Part shown: in pieces, positions 1-7,751 of the stretch | Numbering within the stretch: position 1 is the stretch's first letter | How the letters are laid out: each line of letters starts with the position of its first letter | NCBI GenBank assembly: GCA_035515515.1 | Contig: DATJBC010000279.1 | Coordinates: forward strand, 1-11,656 | Length of the DNA: 11,656 nt | DNA from: DATJBC01 sp035515515 | GTDB lineage: Bacteria > Actinomycetota > Acidimicrobiia > Acidimicrobiales > UBA8190 | Direction: 5' to 3' | Translations under genes and position numbers: made by a program | Notes under the pieces: generated by a model | Seen by the model: only the letters and a program-made list of their open reading frames with translations | The model's database searches: none | What the model was told of the DNA's origin: nothing

Positions 1-165
1 CGCCTGCGCTTCGGGCTGGACCGGGGCGAGCCCCGCACCCTGGAGGAGGTGGGGGAGCACTTCAACCTCACCCGGGAGCGGATCCGCCAGATCGAGGCGC
101 GGGCCATGTCGAAGCTGCGCCACCCCTCGTCGGACACCGGCGCCCGCGACCTGCTCACCGTCTGA
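1..165 (+). CDS. RNA polymerase sigma factor, sigma-70 family, C-terminal fragment (region 4)
   Basis: This is the 3' end of a gene that begins before the window; 54 residues and a TGA stop are visible. Sigma factors bind core RNA polymerase and recognise promoters, and region 4.2 contacts the -35 element. The visible part contains the region 4.2 helix-turn-helix: RTLEEVGEHFNLTRERIRQ (residues 13-31 of the fragment) followed by IEARAMSKLRHPS, the typical ending of principal (RpoD/SigA/HrdB) and closely related group 2 factors. The very short tail after LRHPS also fits these groups. In Mycobacterium tuberculosis sigA lies near ceoB/ceoC, which is similar neighbourhood logic, but a SigB-like paralogue cannot be excluded from the tail alone, so no symbol is given. 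Confidence 0.92.
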   Translation, partial: RLRFGLDRGEPRTLEEVGEHFNLTRERIRQIEARAMSKLRHPSSDTGARDLLTV

Positions 166-175
166 CGGGCGCCCC

Positions 176-194
176 GGCCGGCCCGTGGCCGGCC
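176..194 (+). terminator. Strong GC hairpin after the sigma factor gene
   Basis: GGCCGGCC (176-183), the three-base loop CGT and a second GGCCGGCC (187-194) form a perfect 8-bp all-G/C stem starting 10 bases after the stop codon. A second near-palindrome, CCCCCGGGGGG, follows at 193-203. There is no T-run, so it is not a classical intrinsic terminator; high-GC actinomycetes often have such U-less hairpins. It may end sigma-factor transcription or protect the 3' end of the mRNA. Confidence 0.45.
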
Positions 195-241
195 CCCGGG
201 GGGCCCTCCGCGGCGGCGTGTGGAGCGCACGGCGAGGTGGG

Positions 242-247
242 TAGGAT
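242..247 (+). promoter_or_regulatory. -10-like element TAGGAT placed for a leaderless transcript
   Basis: TAGGAT fits the actinobacterial -10 pattern TANNNT and lies exactly 7 bases before the GTG at 255, so the expected transcription start falls on the start codon. No good -35 is seen (TGTGGA at 219-224, 17-base spacer, is weak). The same geometry precedes the phosphatase gene on the other strand. A GAGGTGG at 234-240 is too far upstream (14 bases before the start) to be an ideal ribosome binding site. Confidence 0.4.
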
Positions 248-254
248 CGCCGTC

Positions 255-329
255 GTGAAGAAGCTCCTGATCCTCGCCATCCTCGTCGCCCTGGGCCTGG
301 TCGCCGCCAAGCGCCTGCGCGAGGCCTGA
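255..329 (+). CDS. Putative 24-residue single-span membrane peptide
   Basis: A GTG-started frame encodes VKKLLILAILVALGLVAAKR followed by LREA and a TGA stop. Two lysines, then about 15 hydrophobic residues (4-18), then a basic KRLR end have the look of a tiny membrane-anchored peptide. The start resembles the KKLL-hydrophobic N-terminus of the short DLW-39 family proteins of actinobacteria, but it is shorter and lacks the DLW tail, so I do not assign it. Support: a -10-like TAGGAT exactly 7 bases upstream, and the stop codon abutting the stop of the converging phosphatase gene with no spare base. Against: such a short frame can arise by chance. Function unknown. Confidence 0.45.
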   Translation: MKKLLILAILVALGLVAAKRLREA

Positions 330-1130
330 TCACCCCGAGGCGCGGGCGCCCCGGTGCCCGTGCCGCTTGAGGAACACCGCCGCCCCCGTGGCCGCCAGCG
401 CCACCCCGGTCAACGCGGCCGCCGTGGGGAGGTTGGGGACCGGCACGCGGTCGCGCAGGCGCACCGGCCGGCTGAACTGCAGTGACTCCCAGCCCCGGTC
501 GCGCGCCAGTCGGGCCAGCACCCGGTCGGGGTTGACCACGAAGGGGTGGCCCACCGCCTCCAGCATGGGCACGTCAGTGTAGGAGTCGCTGTAGGCGTAG
601 GAGGCGCGCAGGTCGATGCCCTCGCGTGCGGCCACCTCGTGCATGGCCTCGGCCTTGAACGGCCCGTAGGCGTAGAAGGCCATCTCCCCCGTGTAGCGCC
701 CGTCGAGGTCGACCAGGGCGCGGCTGGCGATGGCGCCGTCCACGCCGAGGTACTCGGCCAGCGGCGCCACGATCTCCTCGGGCGACGCCGAGACGAGGTA
801 GGTCTTGCGCCCGGCCGCCTGGTGCATCTCGAGGAGCTCGAGGGCCTCGGCGTAGATGATCGGCTCGACGACCTCGTCGAGGGTCTCGCGCACGATGCGC
901 GACACCTCGCGCTGGTCCCAGCCCCGGGTGAGGCGCAGCACCGACTCCCGGATGCGGTCGAGCTTCTGCTCGCTCGCCCCCAGGTGCAGGTACACGAGCT
1001 GGCGGGCCATCACCCGGACCACCGTGCTCCTGGAGATGAGCCCGCCCCGGTAGAAGTGGTGGCTGAAGGCGGCCATCGACGCCCGCGCGATGACGGTCTT
1101 GTCGAGGTCGAAGAAGGCCGCCTCTTCCAT
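330..1130 (-). CDS. HAD-superfamily subfamily IB (SerB-like) phosphatase with C-terminal membrane anchor
   Basis: This 266-residue protein has all four HAD motifs. Motif I is DLDKT at 8-12, with nucleophile Asp8 and acid/base Asp10. Motif II is the Ser of LVSASPEE (112-119), motif III is Lys159, and motif IV is SDSYTDVP at 181-188 with Mg-binding acidic residues. The alpha-helical cap between motifs I and II (about 15-105) and the YSDSYTDVPML sequence match the HAD-IB family that includes SerB-like and CicA-like phosphatases. The substrate is not evident; phosphoserine or a lysophospholipid/phosphate monoester are possibilities. Residues about 236-254 form a hydrophobic segment followed by basic residues, so the enzyme probably sits at the membrane with the catalytic domain in the cytoplasm. 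The ATG start is supported by TAGAAT 7 bases upstream. It lies 75 bases downstream of ceoC on the same strand. Confidence 0.88.
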   Translation of the reverse strand: MEEAAFFDLDKTVIARASMAAFSHHFYRGGLISRSTVVRVMARQLVYLHLGASEQKLDRIRESVLRLTRGWDQREVSRIVRETLDEVVEPIIYAEALELLEMHQAAGRKTYLVSASPEEIVAPLAEYLGVDGAIASRALVDLDGRYTGEMAFYAYGPFKAEAMHEVAAREGIDLRASYAYSDSYTDVPMLEAVGHPFVVNPDRVLARLARDRGWESLQFSRPVRLRDRVPVPNLPTAAALTGVALAATGAAVFLKRHGHRGARASG

Positions 1131-1137
1131 CGTGCGA

Positions 1138-1143
1138 ATTCTA
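1138..1143 (-). promoter_or_regulatory. -10-like element TAGAAT for the HAD phosphatase, leaderless geometry
   Basis: On the minus strand TAGAAT is followed by 7 bases and then the ATG of the phosphatase. It matches TANNNT, and it is one of the few AT-rich spots in the area. No Shine-Dalgarno sequence lies between it and the start, which suits a leaderless mRNA. No convincing -35 hexamer is seen. It would give the phosphatase its own promoter separate from ceoB-ceoC. Confidence 0.5.
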
Positions 1144-1205
1144 CGATGCCCGCCGTGCGCCCGGGCACGCCTGTCGGCGGGGTGCGGCGGCGTGGGGTGC
1201 GACCC

Positions 1206-1868
1206 TCAGGCGCCCACCAGGAGCTGCTGCACGGCGCGCTCGGCCTCCCCCGTCACCAGCACCATCACCTCGTCGCCGGGGCTGAGCACGGTGTCGCCGC
1301 GGGGGACGACGAGCCGGTCCTCACGCACCACCGCCACCACGGTGGCGTCGCGGGGCAGCGGGAGGTCGGCCAGGGAGCTGCCCGCCGCGGGCGAGCCCTC
1401 GGCCAGGGTCACCTCCACCAGGTGGGCGTTGCCCCCCTCGAACTGCAGCAGCCGCACGAGCGACCCCACCGACACCGCCTCCTCGACCAGGGCCGTGAGG
1501 AGCTGGGGGGTCGACACCGAGATGTCCACGCCCCACGACTCGTTGAACAGCCACTGGTTGTCGGGGTGGTTCACCCGGGCCACCACCCGGGGGACGGCGA
1601 ACTCCTGCTTGGCCAGGAGGGAGATGACGAGATTGTCCTCGTCGTCGCCGGTGGCCGCCACCGCCACGTCGACCTGGGCCATGCCGGCGGCGTCCAGCGA
1701 GCTCACCTCGCAGGCGTCGGCCGCCACCCACGTCACCTCGACGCTCTCGCGCAGGCGGTCCACGAGGTCGGGGTCCTTCTCGATGACCAGGACGTCGTGG
1801 CCCTTGGCGAAGAGGTCCTTGGCGATGGCGGTGCCCACGCTGCCCGCGCCGGCGATGGCGACCTTCAC
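1206..1868 (-). CDS. ceoC: TrkA-type K+ regulatory protein (RCK), second of pair
   Basis: This is a 220-residue single RCK unit: a Rossmann TrkA-N domain (about 1-120) and a TrkA-C domain (about 135-217). The nucleotide-binding loop is GAGSVG at 7-12, and the acidic residue ending beta-2 is Glu30 (VIEKD), which fits NAD(H) binding. ATGDDEDN at 72-79 is the conserved strand-4 region. Such proteins assemble as cytoplasmic rings that gate K+ channels or transporters in response to nucleotides. Length equals the mycobacterial CeoC type. The start is GTG at 1868, overlapping the ceoB stop as GTGA, with a GGGAGGG ribosome site 7 bases upstream, so the two are translationally coupled. No TrkH or KtrB membrane partner is visible nearby. 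Confidence 0.92.
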   Translation of the reverse strand: MKVAIAGAGSVGTAIAKDLFAKGHDVLVIEKDPDLVDRLRESVEVTWVAADACEVSSLDAAGMAQVDVAVAATGDDEDNLVISLLAKQEFAVPRVVARVNHPDNQWLFNESWGVDISVSTPQLLTALVEEAVSVGSLVRLLQFEGGNAHLVEVTLAEGSPAAGSSLADLPLPRDATVVAVVREDRLVVPRGDTVLSPGDEVMVLVTGEAERAVQQLLVGA

Positions 1869-2551
1869 GGGGCGGCCCTCCCGCCGGCGCCGTCAGGGCC
1901 CAGGCCGTCGCCCAGCACGCCCTCGAAGTCCTCGACGGCGTCCTTCATCACCGCCACGTGCAGCACGTCGCCCTCCTGTCCCACCAGCTCGGCCACGTCG
2001 AGGCGGGGGACGCCGGCACGGGTGACGGCCACGACGTTCAACCGTCCCTTCATCCCGAGGTCGCGCAGGGACTTGCCCGCCCACGATTCCGGCAGCACGC
2101 GCTCGACGAGCACGAGGTGCCCGGTGGCGTCGGTCCACTCCCCGACCACCGACTCGGGCATGAGCCGGCGCAGCACCTGGTCGATCGTCCACGTCACGGT
2201 GGCCACGGTTGGGATGCCGAGGCGCTGGTAGATCTCGGCCCGCCGCGGGTCGTAGATGCGGGCCACCACGTTGTGGATCCCGTAGTTCTCGCGGGCGATG
2301 CGGGCCGTGAGGATGTTCGAGTTGTCGCCGCTCGTCACCGCCGCCAGTGCGCCCGCGTCGGCGGCGCCCGCCCGGTCGAGGTCGTCGCGGTCGAAGCCCG
2401 ACCCCAGCACCGCCGTGCCGGGCCAGCTGGGCGGCAGGCGCCGGAAGGCGCGTGCCGACTTGTCGATGATCGACACGGTGTGGCCGCGCGAAACCAGCTG
2501 GACGGCGAGGCCCGATCCCACCCGGCCGCACCCGACGATGACCACGTGCAC
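1865..2551 (-). CDS. ceoB: TrkA-type K+ regulatory protein (RCK), first of pair
   Basis: This 228-residue RCK protein starts VHVVIVGCGRVGSG. The Rossmann loop GCGRVG is at 7-12, Asp30 ends beta-2 (SIID), and TSGDNSN (73-79) and NVVARIYDP (94-102) are typical TrkA-N segments. A TrkA-C domain covers about 135-205 (VGEWTDATGHLVLVE onward), followed by a Gly/Pro/Ala tail. I chose GTG at 2551 because family members begin directly with this HVVI(V/M)GCGRVG strand; an in-frame ATG at 2596 would add 15 residues and cannot be ruled out. It likely forms mixed or paired rings with CeoC to regulate K+ uptake. It is divergent from the KimA-like permease, with 87 bases between the start codons. Confidence 0.92.
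   Translation of the reverse strand: MHVVIVGCGRVGSGLAVQLVSRGHTVSIIDKSARAFRRLPPSWPGTAVLGSGFDRDDLDRAGAADAGALAAVTSGDNSNILTARIARENYGIHNVVARIYDPRRAEIYQRLGIPTVATVTWTIDQVLRRLMPESVVGEWTDATGHLVLVERVLPESWAGKSLRDLGMKGRLNVVAVTRAGVPRLDVAELVGQEGDVLHVAVMKDAVEDFEGVLGDGLGPDGAGGRAAP
1876..1882 (-). promoter_or_regulatory. Ribosome binding site of ceoC inside the end of ceoB
   Basis: Minus-strand GGGAGGG ends 7 bases before the GTG at 1868. It supports GTG as the ceoC start and coupling of ceoC translation to ceoB. It is one of only two clear Shine-Dalgarno sequences in the window; the other precedes hppA. Confidence 0.6.
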
Positions 2552-2557
2552 CGCACC

Positions 2558-2586
2558 ATGCAACACGGCACGGCTCCGCCGGACAA
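2558..2586 (-). promoter_or_regulatory. Putative promoter of ceoB-ceoC
   Basis: Minus strand: TTGTCC (2586-2581), a 17-base spacer and TTGCAT (2563-2558), then 6 bases to the GTG start. Each hexamer is only a partial consensus match, but the spacing is ideal and would give a leaderless transcript. There is no Shine-Dalgarno sequence before this GTG. Confidence 0.35.
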
Positions 2587-2625
2587 GAACCGCCATCGCT
2601 GCGCCGGGCGGCGCAGCGGATGTGG

Positions 2626-2631
2626 TTACCT
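2626..2631 (+). promoter_or_regulatory. Weak -10-like element TTACCT before the permease start
   Basis: TTACCT ends 7 bases before the GTG at 2639, the same distance as in the two better examples at 242 and 1143. The match to TANNNT is imperfect and no -35 is seen. GAGGGG at 2632-2637 lies too close to the start (1 base) to act as a normal ribosome site, which favours a leaderless start. Confidence 0.25.
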
Positions 2632-2638
2632 GAGGGGC

Positions 2639-5083
2639 GTGAGCGAAGGGCCGGCGGGGGTGGCGGGGCAGGACGGGCCCGCCGCGCCGGCCGCGCAGGG
2701 CACGGCCGCCCGTGCCCCGGCCCGGGGCGCCGTCCCCCGGCCCGGGGCGCCCACCGGCCGCCGCGTCGCCCCCGCCGCGCTGCCGTTCCCCGAGGCCGAG
2801 GGCCTGCCCGAGACGGTCCGCTACCGGCTGAAGAACGCCGTGCTCGGGCCCCCGCTGGCCAGCGAGCGCCAGGCCGTCGAGCGCCTGGGCAAGCCCACGG
2901 CCCTGGCGGTGCTGTCGTCGGACGTCATCTCCTCCTCGGCCTACGCCACCGAGCAGATCCTGCTGCCCCTCGTCAAGGTGGCGGGCGTGGCCGCCTTCAC
3001 CCTGGTGGTGCCCATCAGCGTGGCCGTGGTGATGGTGCTCTTCTTCGTCACGGCGTCGTACCTGGAGGTCGTGAAGGTCTACACCAAGGCGGGCGGCGCC
3101 TACGTCGTGTCGCGCGAGAACTTCGGCCTCAACGTCGCCCAGGTCGCCGCGGTGGCGCTGCTCATCGACTACACCCTCACCGTGGCCGTGTCGGTGGCCG
3201 CGGGCGTGGCCGCGCTGACGTCGGTCTACCCCAACCTGGCTCCGGCCACGCGCTGGATCGCCGTCGGCTTCGTGCTCGTCATCGCCTACGGGAACCTCCG
3301 GGGCATCCGGGAGGCGGGCCGCACCTTCGCCGTGCCCACCTACTTCTTCATCGCCAACATGGCCCTGCTCATCGGCGTGGGCGCCGTGAAGGCGGTGCTC
3401 GGCGACCTGCACGCCCACGGGCTGCACCACGCCGGGGCGGTGTCGACCGGGACGCCCGGGCGCGGCCTGTTGGTGGGGGCGTCGCTGTTCGTGGTCATGA
3501 AGGCGTTCGCCTCCGGGGGGTCGGCGCTCACGGGGACCGAGGCCATCTCCAACGGCGTGAGCGTCTTCCGCGTGCCGGAGGCGCGCAACGCCCGCATCAC
3601 GCTGGTGCTCATGAGCCTCATCCTGTCGTCGTTGGTGCTCGGCGTCGCCGCGCTGTCCGCCATCGTCCACCCCGTGCCCTACCTGGAGGGCACGCCCACG
3701 GTGGTGGCCCAGGTGGCCAAGTACGTCTACGGCCCGGGCGCCCTCGCCCACGCCCTGTACGTGTCGCTCCAGGCCGGGACCATGTTCATCCTCGTGCTGG
3801 CGGCCAACACCAGCTTCACGGGGTTCCCCTTCCTGGCCAGCTTCGCCGCCGAGGACTCGTACCTGCCCCGCCAGCTCACCCGGCGCGGGCACCGGCTGGT
3901 GTTCTCCACGGGGATCGTGGTCCTCACCGTGGCGTCCATCGCGTTGCTCCTCGTCACCGGGGCGCACGTGGACAGCCTCATCCCGCTCTATGCCGTCGGC
4001 GTGTTCACGGGGTTCACCATGGCGGGGGCCGGCATGGTGAAGCACCACCTCGCCCACCGCGAGCCCCATTGGCGGCGGCGCACCGTCGTCAACGGGACGG
4101 CCGCCGTCCTGTCGCTGGTGGTGGACGTCATCATCGCGGCGGCCAAGTTCACCGAAGGCGCCTGGGTCGTGGTGGTGCTGCTCCCCCTGGGGGTGGCCGT
4201 GCTCATGCGCCTGCACCGCCAGTACGCGCAGGAGGACTCGCAGCTCGAAGCGGGCGCCTCGGAGGCGTGCGAGGTGCCGGTCCTGCGCCGGCACATGGTC
4301 GTGGTGCTGGTCGACCGCATGGACCTGGCCACGGCGCGGGCCGTGCAGTACGCCCGGACGCTGTCGCCCGACAACCTGCGGGCCGTGCACTTCGCCATCG
4401 ACCCCCTCGAGGCGGCCGCCCTGGAGCGCGACTGGAGCCGGCTGGGGCTGTCGCGCCTGCCCCTCGACATCATCGACTGCCCCGACCGCCGCCTGGCACG
4501 CGCCGCCCTCGAGCTCGCCGCCGAGACCACGCGCGAGGGCGACACCGAGCTCACGGTGCTCTTGCCCCGGCGGGGGTTCGCGGCGGGGTGGCGCCGGCTG
4601 CTGCACGACCGCAGCGCGGACCGCATCGCCGCGGCCGTCGGCCAGCTCCCCCACGTGAACGCCACCATCGTCCCCTTCCAGCTCTCCAAGAAGGCCCGCG
4701 CCGGGGGGCCGGCCGCCCGGGGCGGCCCCCGCCCCCCCGGCCCCCCCGCCCGGCCGGGGGGCCGGGCCGGTCCCGCGGTGGCGGGCACGAGCCCCATCGG
4801 CGAGGCGCAGTGGCGCCAGCGGGTGCGGGTGGCGGGGCGCATCAAGTCGGTGCGCGTCCCCACCGGCGGGGCCACCGCCAACCTCGAGTGCACCCTCGTC
4901 GACCCGACGGGGGCCGTCCTCCTCGTGTTCCAGGGGCGGCGACGCATCCCCGGGATCCAGCAGGGCGCCCGGCTGGTGGCCCAGGGCATGGTGGGCGCCT
5001 GGGAGGGGAGGCTGGCCATCTTGAACCCCGACTACGAGCTCATCGCCGGACCCGAGACCACGCCCGTCGACCTCGGCGTCTGA
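2639..5083 (+). CDS. KimA-like K+ permease (APC superfamily) fused to a C-terminal OB-fold domain
   Basis: The 814-residue protein has four parts. Residues 1-55 are a disordered Ala/Pro/Gly stretch. Residues about 87-525 are a 12-span APC permease. Residues about 550-682 are a soluble domain resembling the universal-stress-like tail of KimA. An Arg/Pro/Gly linker (684-718) leads to an OB-fold at about 720-805. Similarity to Bacillus subtilis KimA (YdaO), a K+/H+ symporter, is strong by memory alignment: SSDVISSSAYATEQIL (93-108), GGAYVVSRENFG (152-163), SALTGTEAISN (295-305), LIPLYAVGVF (447-456). Acidic and Thr positions important in KimA appear kept (Asp95, Asp177, Thr298, Glu301). In other actinobacteria a KimA-like gene (Rv2690c type) lies by ceoB/ceoC, with a small OB-fold gene (Rv2694c type) nearby as a separate gene. 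GTG at 2639 is the nearest usable start; the N-terminus is uncertain. An amino-acid permease role is a less likely alternative. Confidence 0.85.
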   Translation: MSEGPAGVAGQDGPAAPAAQGTAARAPARGAVPRPGAPTGRRVAPAALPFPEAEGLPETVRYRLKNAVLGPPLASERQAVERLGKPTALAVLSSDVISSSAYATEQILLPLVKVAGVAAFTLVVPISVAVVMVLFFVTASYLEVVKVYTKAGGAYVVSRENFGLNVAQVAAVALLIDYTLTVAVSVAAGVAALTSVYPNLAPATRWIAVGFVLVIAYGNLRGIREAGRTFAVPTYFFIANMALLIGVGAVKAVLGDLHAHGLHHAGAVSTGTPGRGLLVGASLFVVMKAFASGGSALTGTEAISNGVSVFRVPEARNARITLVLMSLILSSLVLGVAALSAIVHPVPYLEGTPTVVAQVAKYVYGPGALAHALYVSLQAGTMFILVLAANTSFTGFPFLASFAAEDSYLPRQLTRRGHRLVFSTGIVVLTVASIALLLVTGAHVDSLIPLYAVGVFTGFTMAGAGMVKHHLAHREPHWRRRTVVNGTAAVLSLVVDVIIAAAKFTEGAWVVVVLLPLGVAVLMRLHRQYAQEDSQLEAGASEACEVPVLRRHMVVVLVDRMDLATARAVQYARTLSPDNLRAVHFAIDPLEAAALERDWSRLGLSRLPLDIIDCPDRRLARAALELAAETTREGDTELTVLLPRRGFAAGWRRLLHDRSADRIAAAVGQLPHVNATIVPFQLSKKARAGGPAARGGPRPPGPPARPGGRAGPAVAGTSPIGEAQWRQRVRVAGRIKSVRVPTGGATANLECTLVDPTGAVLLVFQGRRRIPGIQQGARLVAQGMVGAWEGRLAILNPDYELIAGPETTPVDLGV

Positions 5084-5107
5084 GGTGGTGGACCCCGTGC
5101 GGGCCCT

Positions 5108-5121
5108 CGGCATCCTTGCCG
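5108..5121 (+). terminator. Small hairpin after the permease gene
   Basis: CGGCA (5108-5112), loop TCCT and TGCCG (5117-5121) form a perfect 5-bp stem 24 bases after the permease stop, without a T-run. It overlaps the -35 candidate described next, so only one of the two readings may be real. Confidence 0.25.
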
Positions 5122-5145
5122 CTGCTCGGCCCCAGTCGGTATCGT
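5116..5145 (+). promoter_or_regulatory. Putative hppA promoter
   Basis: TTGCCG (5116-5121), an 18-base spacer and TATCGT (5140-5145) form a reasonable sigma-70 pair; the -10 fits TANNNT. Transcription would start near 5152 and leave a leader of about 130 bases before hppA, unlike the leaderless starts elsewhere in the window. Confidence 0.35.
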
Positions 5146-5148
5146 CGG

Positions 5149-5165
5149 CCCCCGTTCTTGGGGGG
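5149..5165 (+). promoter_or_regulatory. Hairpin at the start of the hppA leader
   Basis: CCCCC (5149-5153), loop GTTCTT and GGGGGG (5160-5165) can form a 5-bp stem just at the predicted transcript start; GGGAG and CTCCC segments follow directly. It could stabilise the mRNA 5' end. No known riboswitch class is recognised. Confidence 0.25.
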
Positions 5166-5235
5166 AGCCTCCCGCGGGGGACGGCACCCGACCCCGGGTC
5201 CGTTCACTCGACCGCACCCGAGACCCCGCCTGGCC

Positions 5236-5261
5236 GGGCCTCGGCACAGGGCCTCGGCCCA
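5236..5261 (+). repeat. Two-copy 13-bp tandem repeat before the hppA ribosome site
   Basis: GGGCCTCGGCACA (5236-5248) and GGGCCTCGGCCCA (5249-5261) match at 12 of 13 bases and end 2 bases before the Shine-Dalgarno sequence. GGGCC at 5236-5240 can also pair with GGCCC at 5256-5260. It may be a protein site, an mRNA structure, or chance duplication in GC-rich DNA. Confidence 0.5.
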
Positions 5262-5263
5262 CC

Positions 5264-5271
5264 GGAAGGAG
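5264..5271 (+). promoter_or_regulatory. Ribosome binding site of hppA
   Basis: GGAAGGAG lies 10 bases before the ATG at 5282. It is the best Shine-Dalgarno sequence on the plus strand of the window and fixes the hppA start. Confidence 0.75.
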
Positions 5272-5281
5272 CACCACAGCC

Positions 5282-7630
<2,349 letters not shown>

Positions 7631-7638
7631 CCGAGGGA

Positions 7639-7697
7639 GGCGCTGCGCCGCCCGGCACGGGCGAAACCGCTGGACAGGGCCACCGGGGGCCGCCCGG
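7639..7697 (+). terminator. GC hairpins after hppA
   Basis: Two stem-loops lie in the gap after hppA. GGCG-CTG-CGCC is at 7639-7649, starting 8 bases after the stop. CCGGG-GGCCG-CCCGG is at 7683-7697. Neither has a T-run. They may end the hppA transcript, but in DNA this GC-rich short stems are common. Confidence 0.3.
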
Positions 7698-7711
7698 ACC
7701 GGGGCCCCGGT
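7698..7711. promoter_or_regulatory. 14-bp perfect palindrome beside the topA -35 element
   Basis: ACCGGGGCCCCGGT is perfectly self-complementary with no spacer, and its last base is the first base of the TTGACA at 7711. The position suits an operator for a dimeric regulator of topA; alternatively it is the core of a terminator hairpin, though a zero-base loop makes that less natural. No regulator is known from the sequence. Confidence 0.35.
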
Positions 7712-7740
7712 TGACACCAGCGATCGCCGCCCCCCACGCT
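7711..7740 (+). promoter_or_regulatory. Putative topA promoter with consensus -35
   Basis: TTGACA (7711-7716) is a full consensus -35, 35 bases upstream of the topA ATG. The best -10 at normal distance is CACGCT (7735-7740, 18-base spacer), a poor match keeping only A at position 2 and T at position 6. It would leave a leader of only a few bases; no Shine-Dalgarno sequence precedes the ATG, which is consistent. A weak -10 could make it sensitive to supercoiling, but that is speculation. Confidence 0.4.
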
Positions 7741-7751
7741 CATCGACGACC

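Noticed and set aside
2552..2638. c-di-AMP (ydaO-type) riboswitch before the KimA-like gene
   Set aside because: The gap to the divergent ceoB start is only 87 bases, too short for that riboswitch, and the gene appears to be leaderless.
1865..5113. Very long minus-strand open frame opposite the permease gene
   Set aside because: Only its 3' end (to 2551) is a recognisable protein (CeoB). The rest is His/Gly/Arg/Asp-rich with no domain, the usual result of stop-poor GC-rich antisense DNA opposite a clearly conserved transporter gene.
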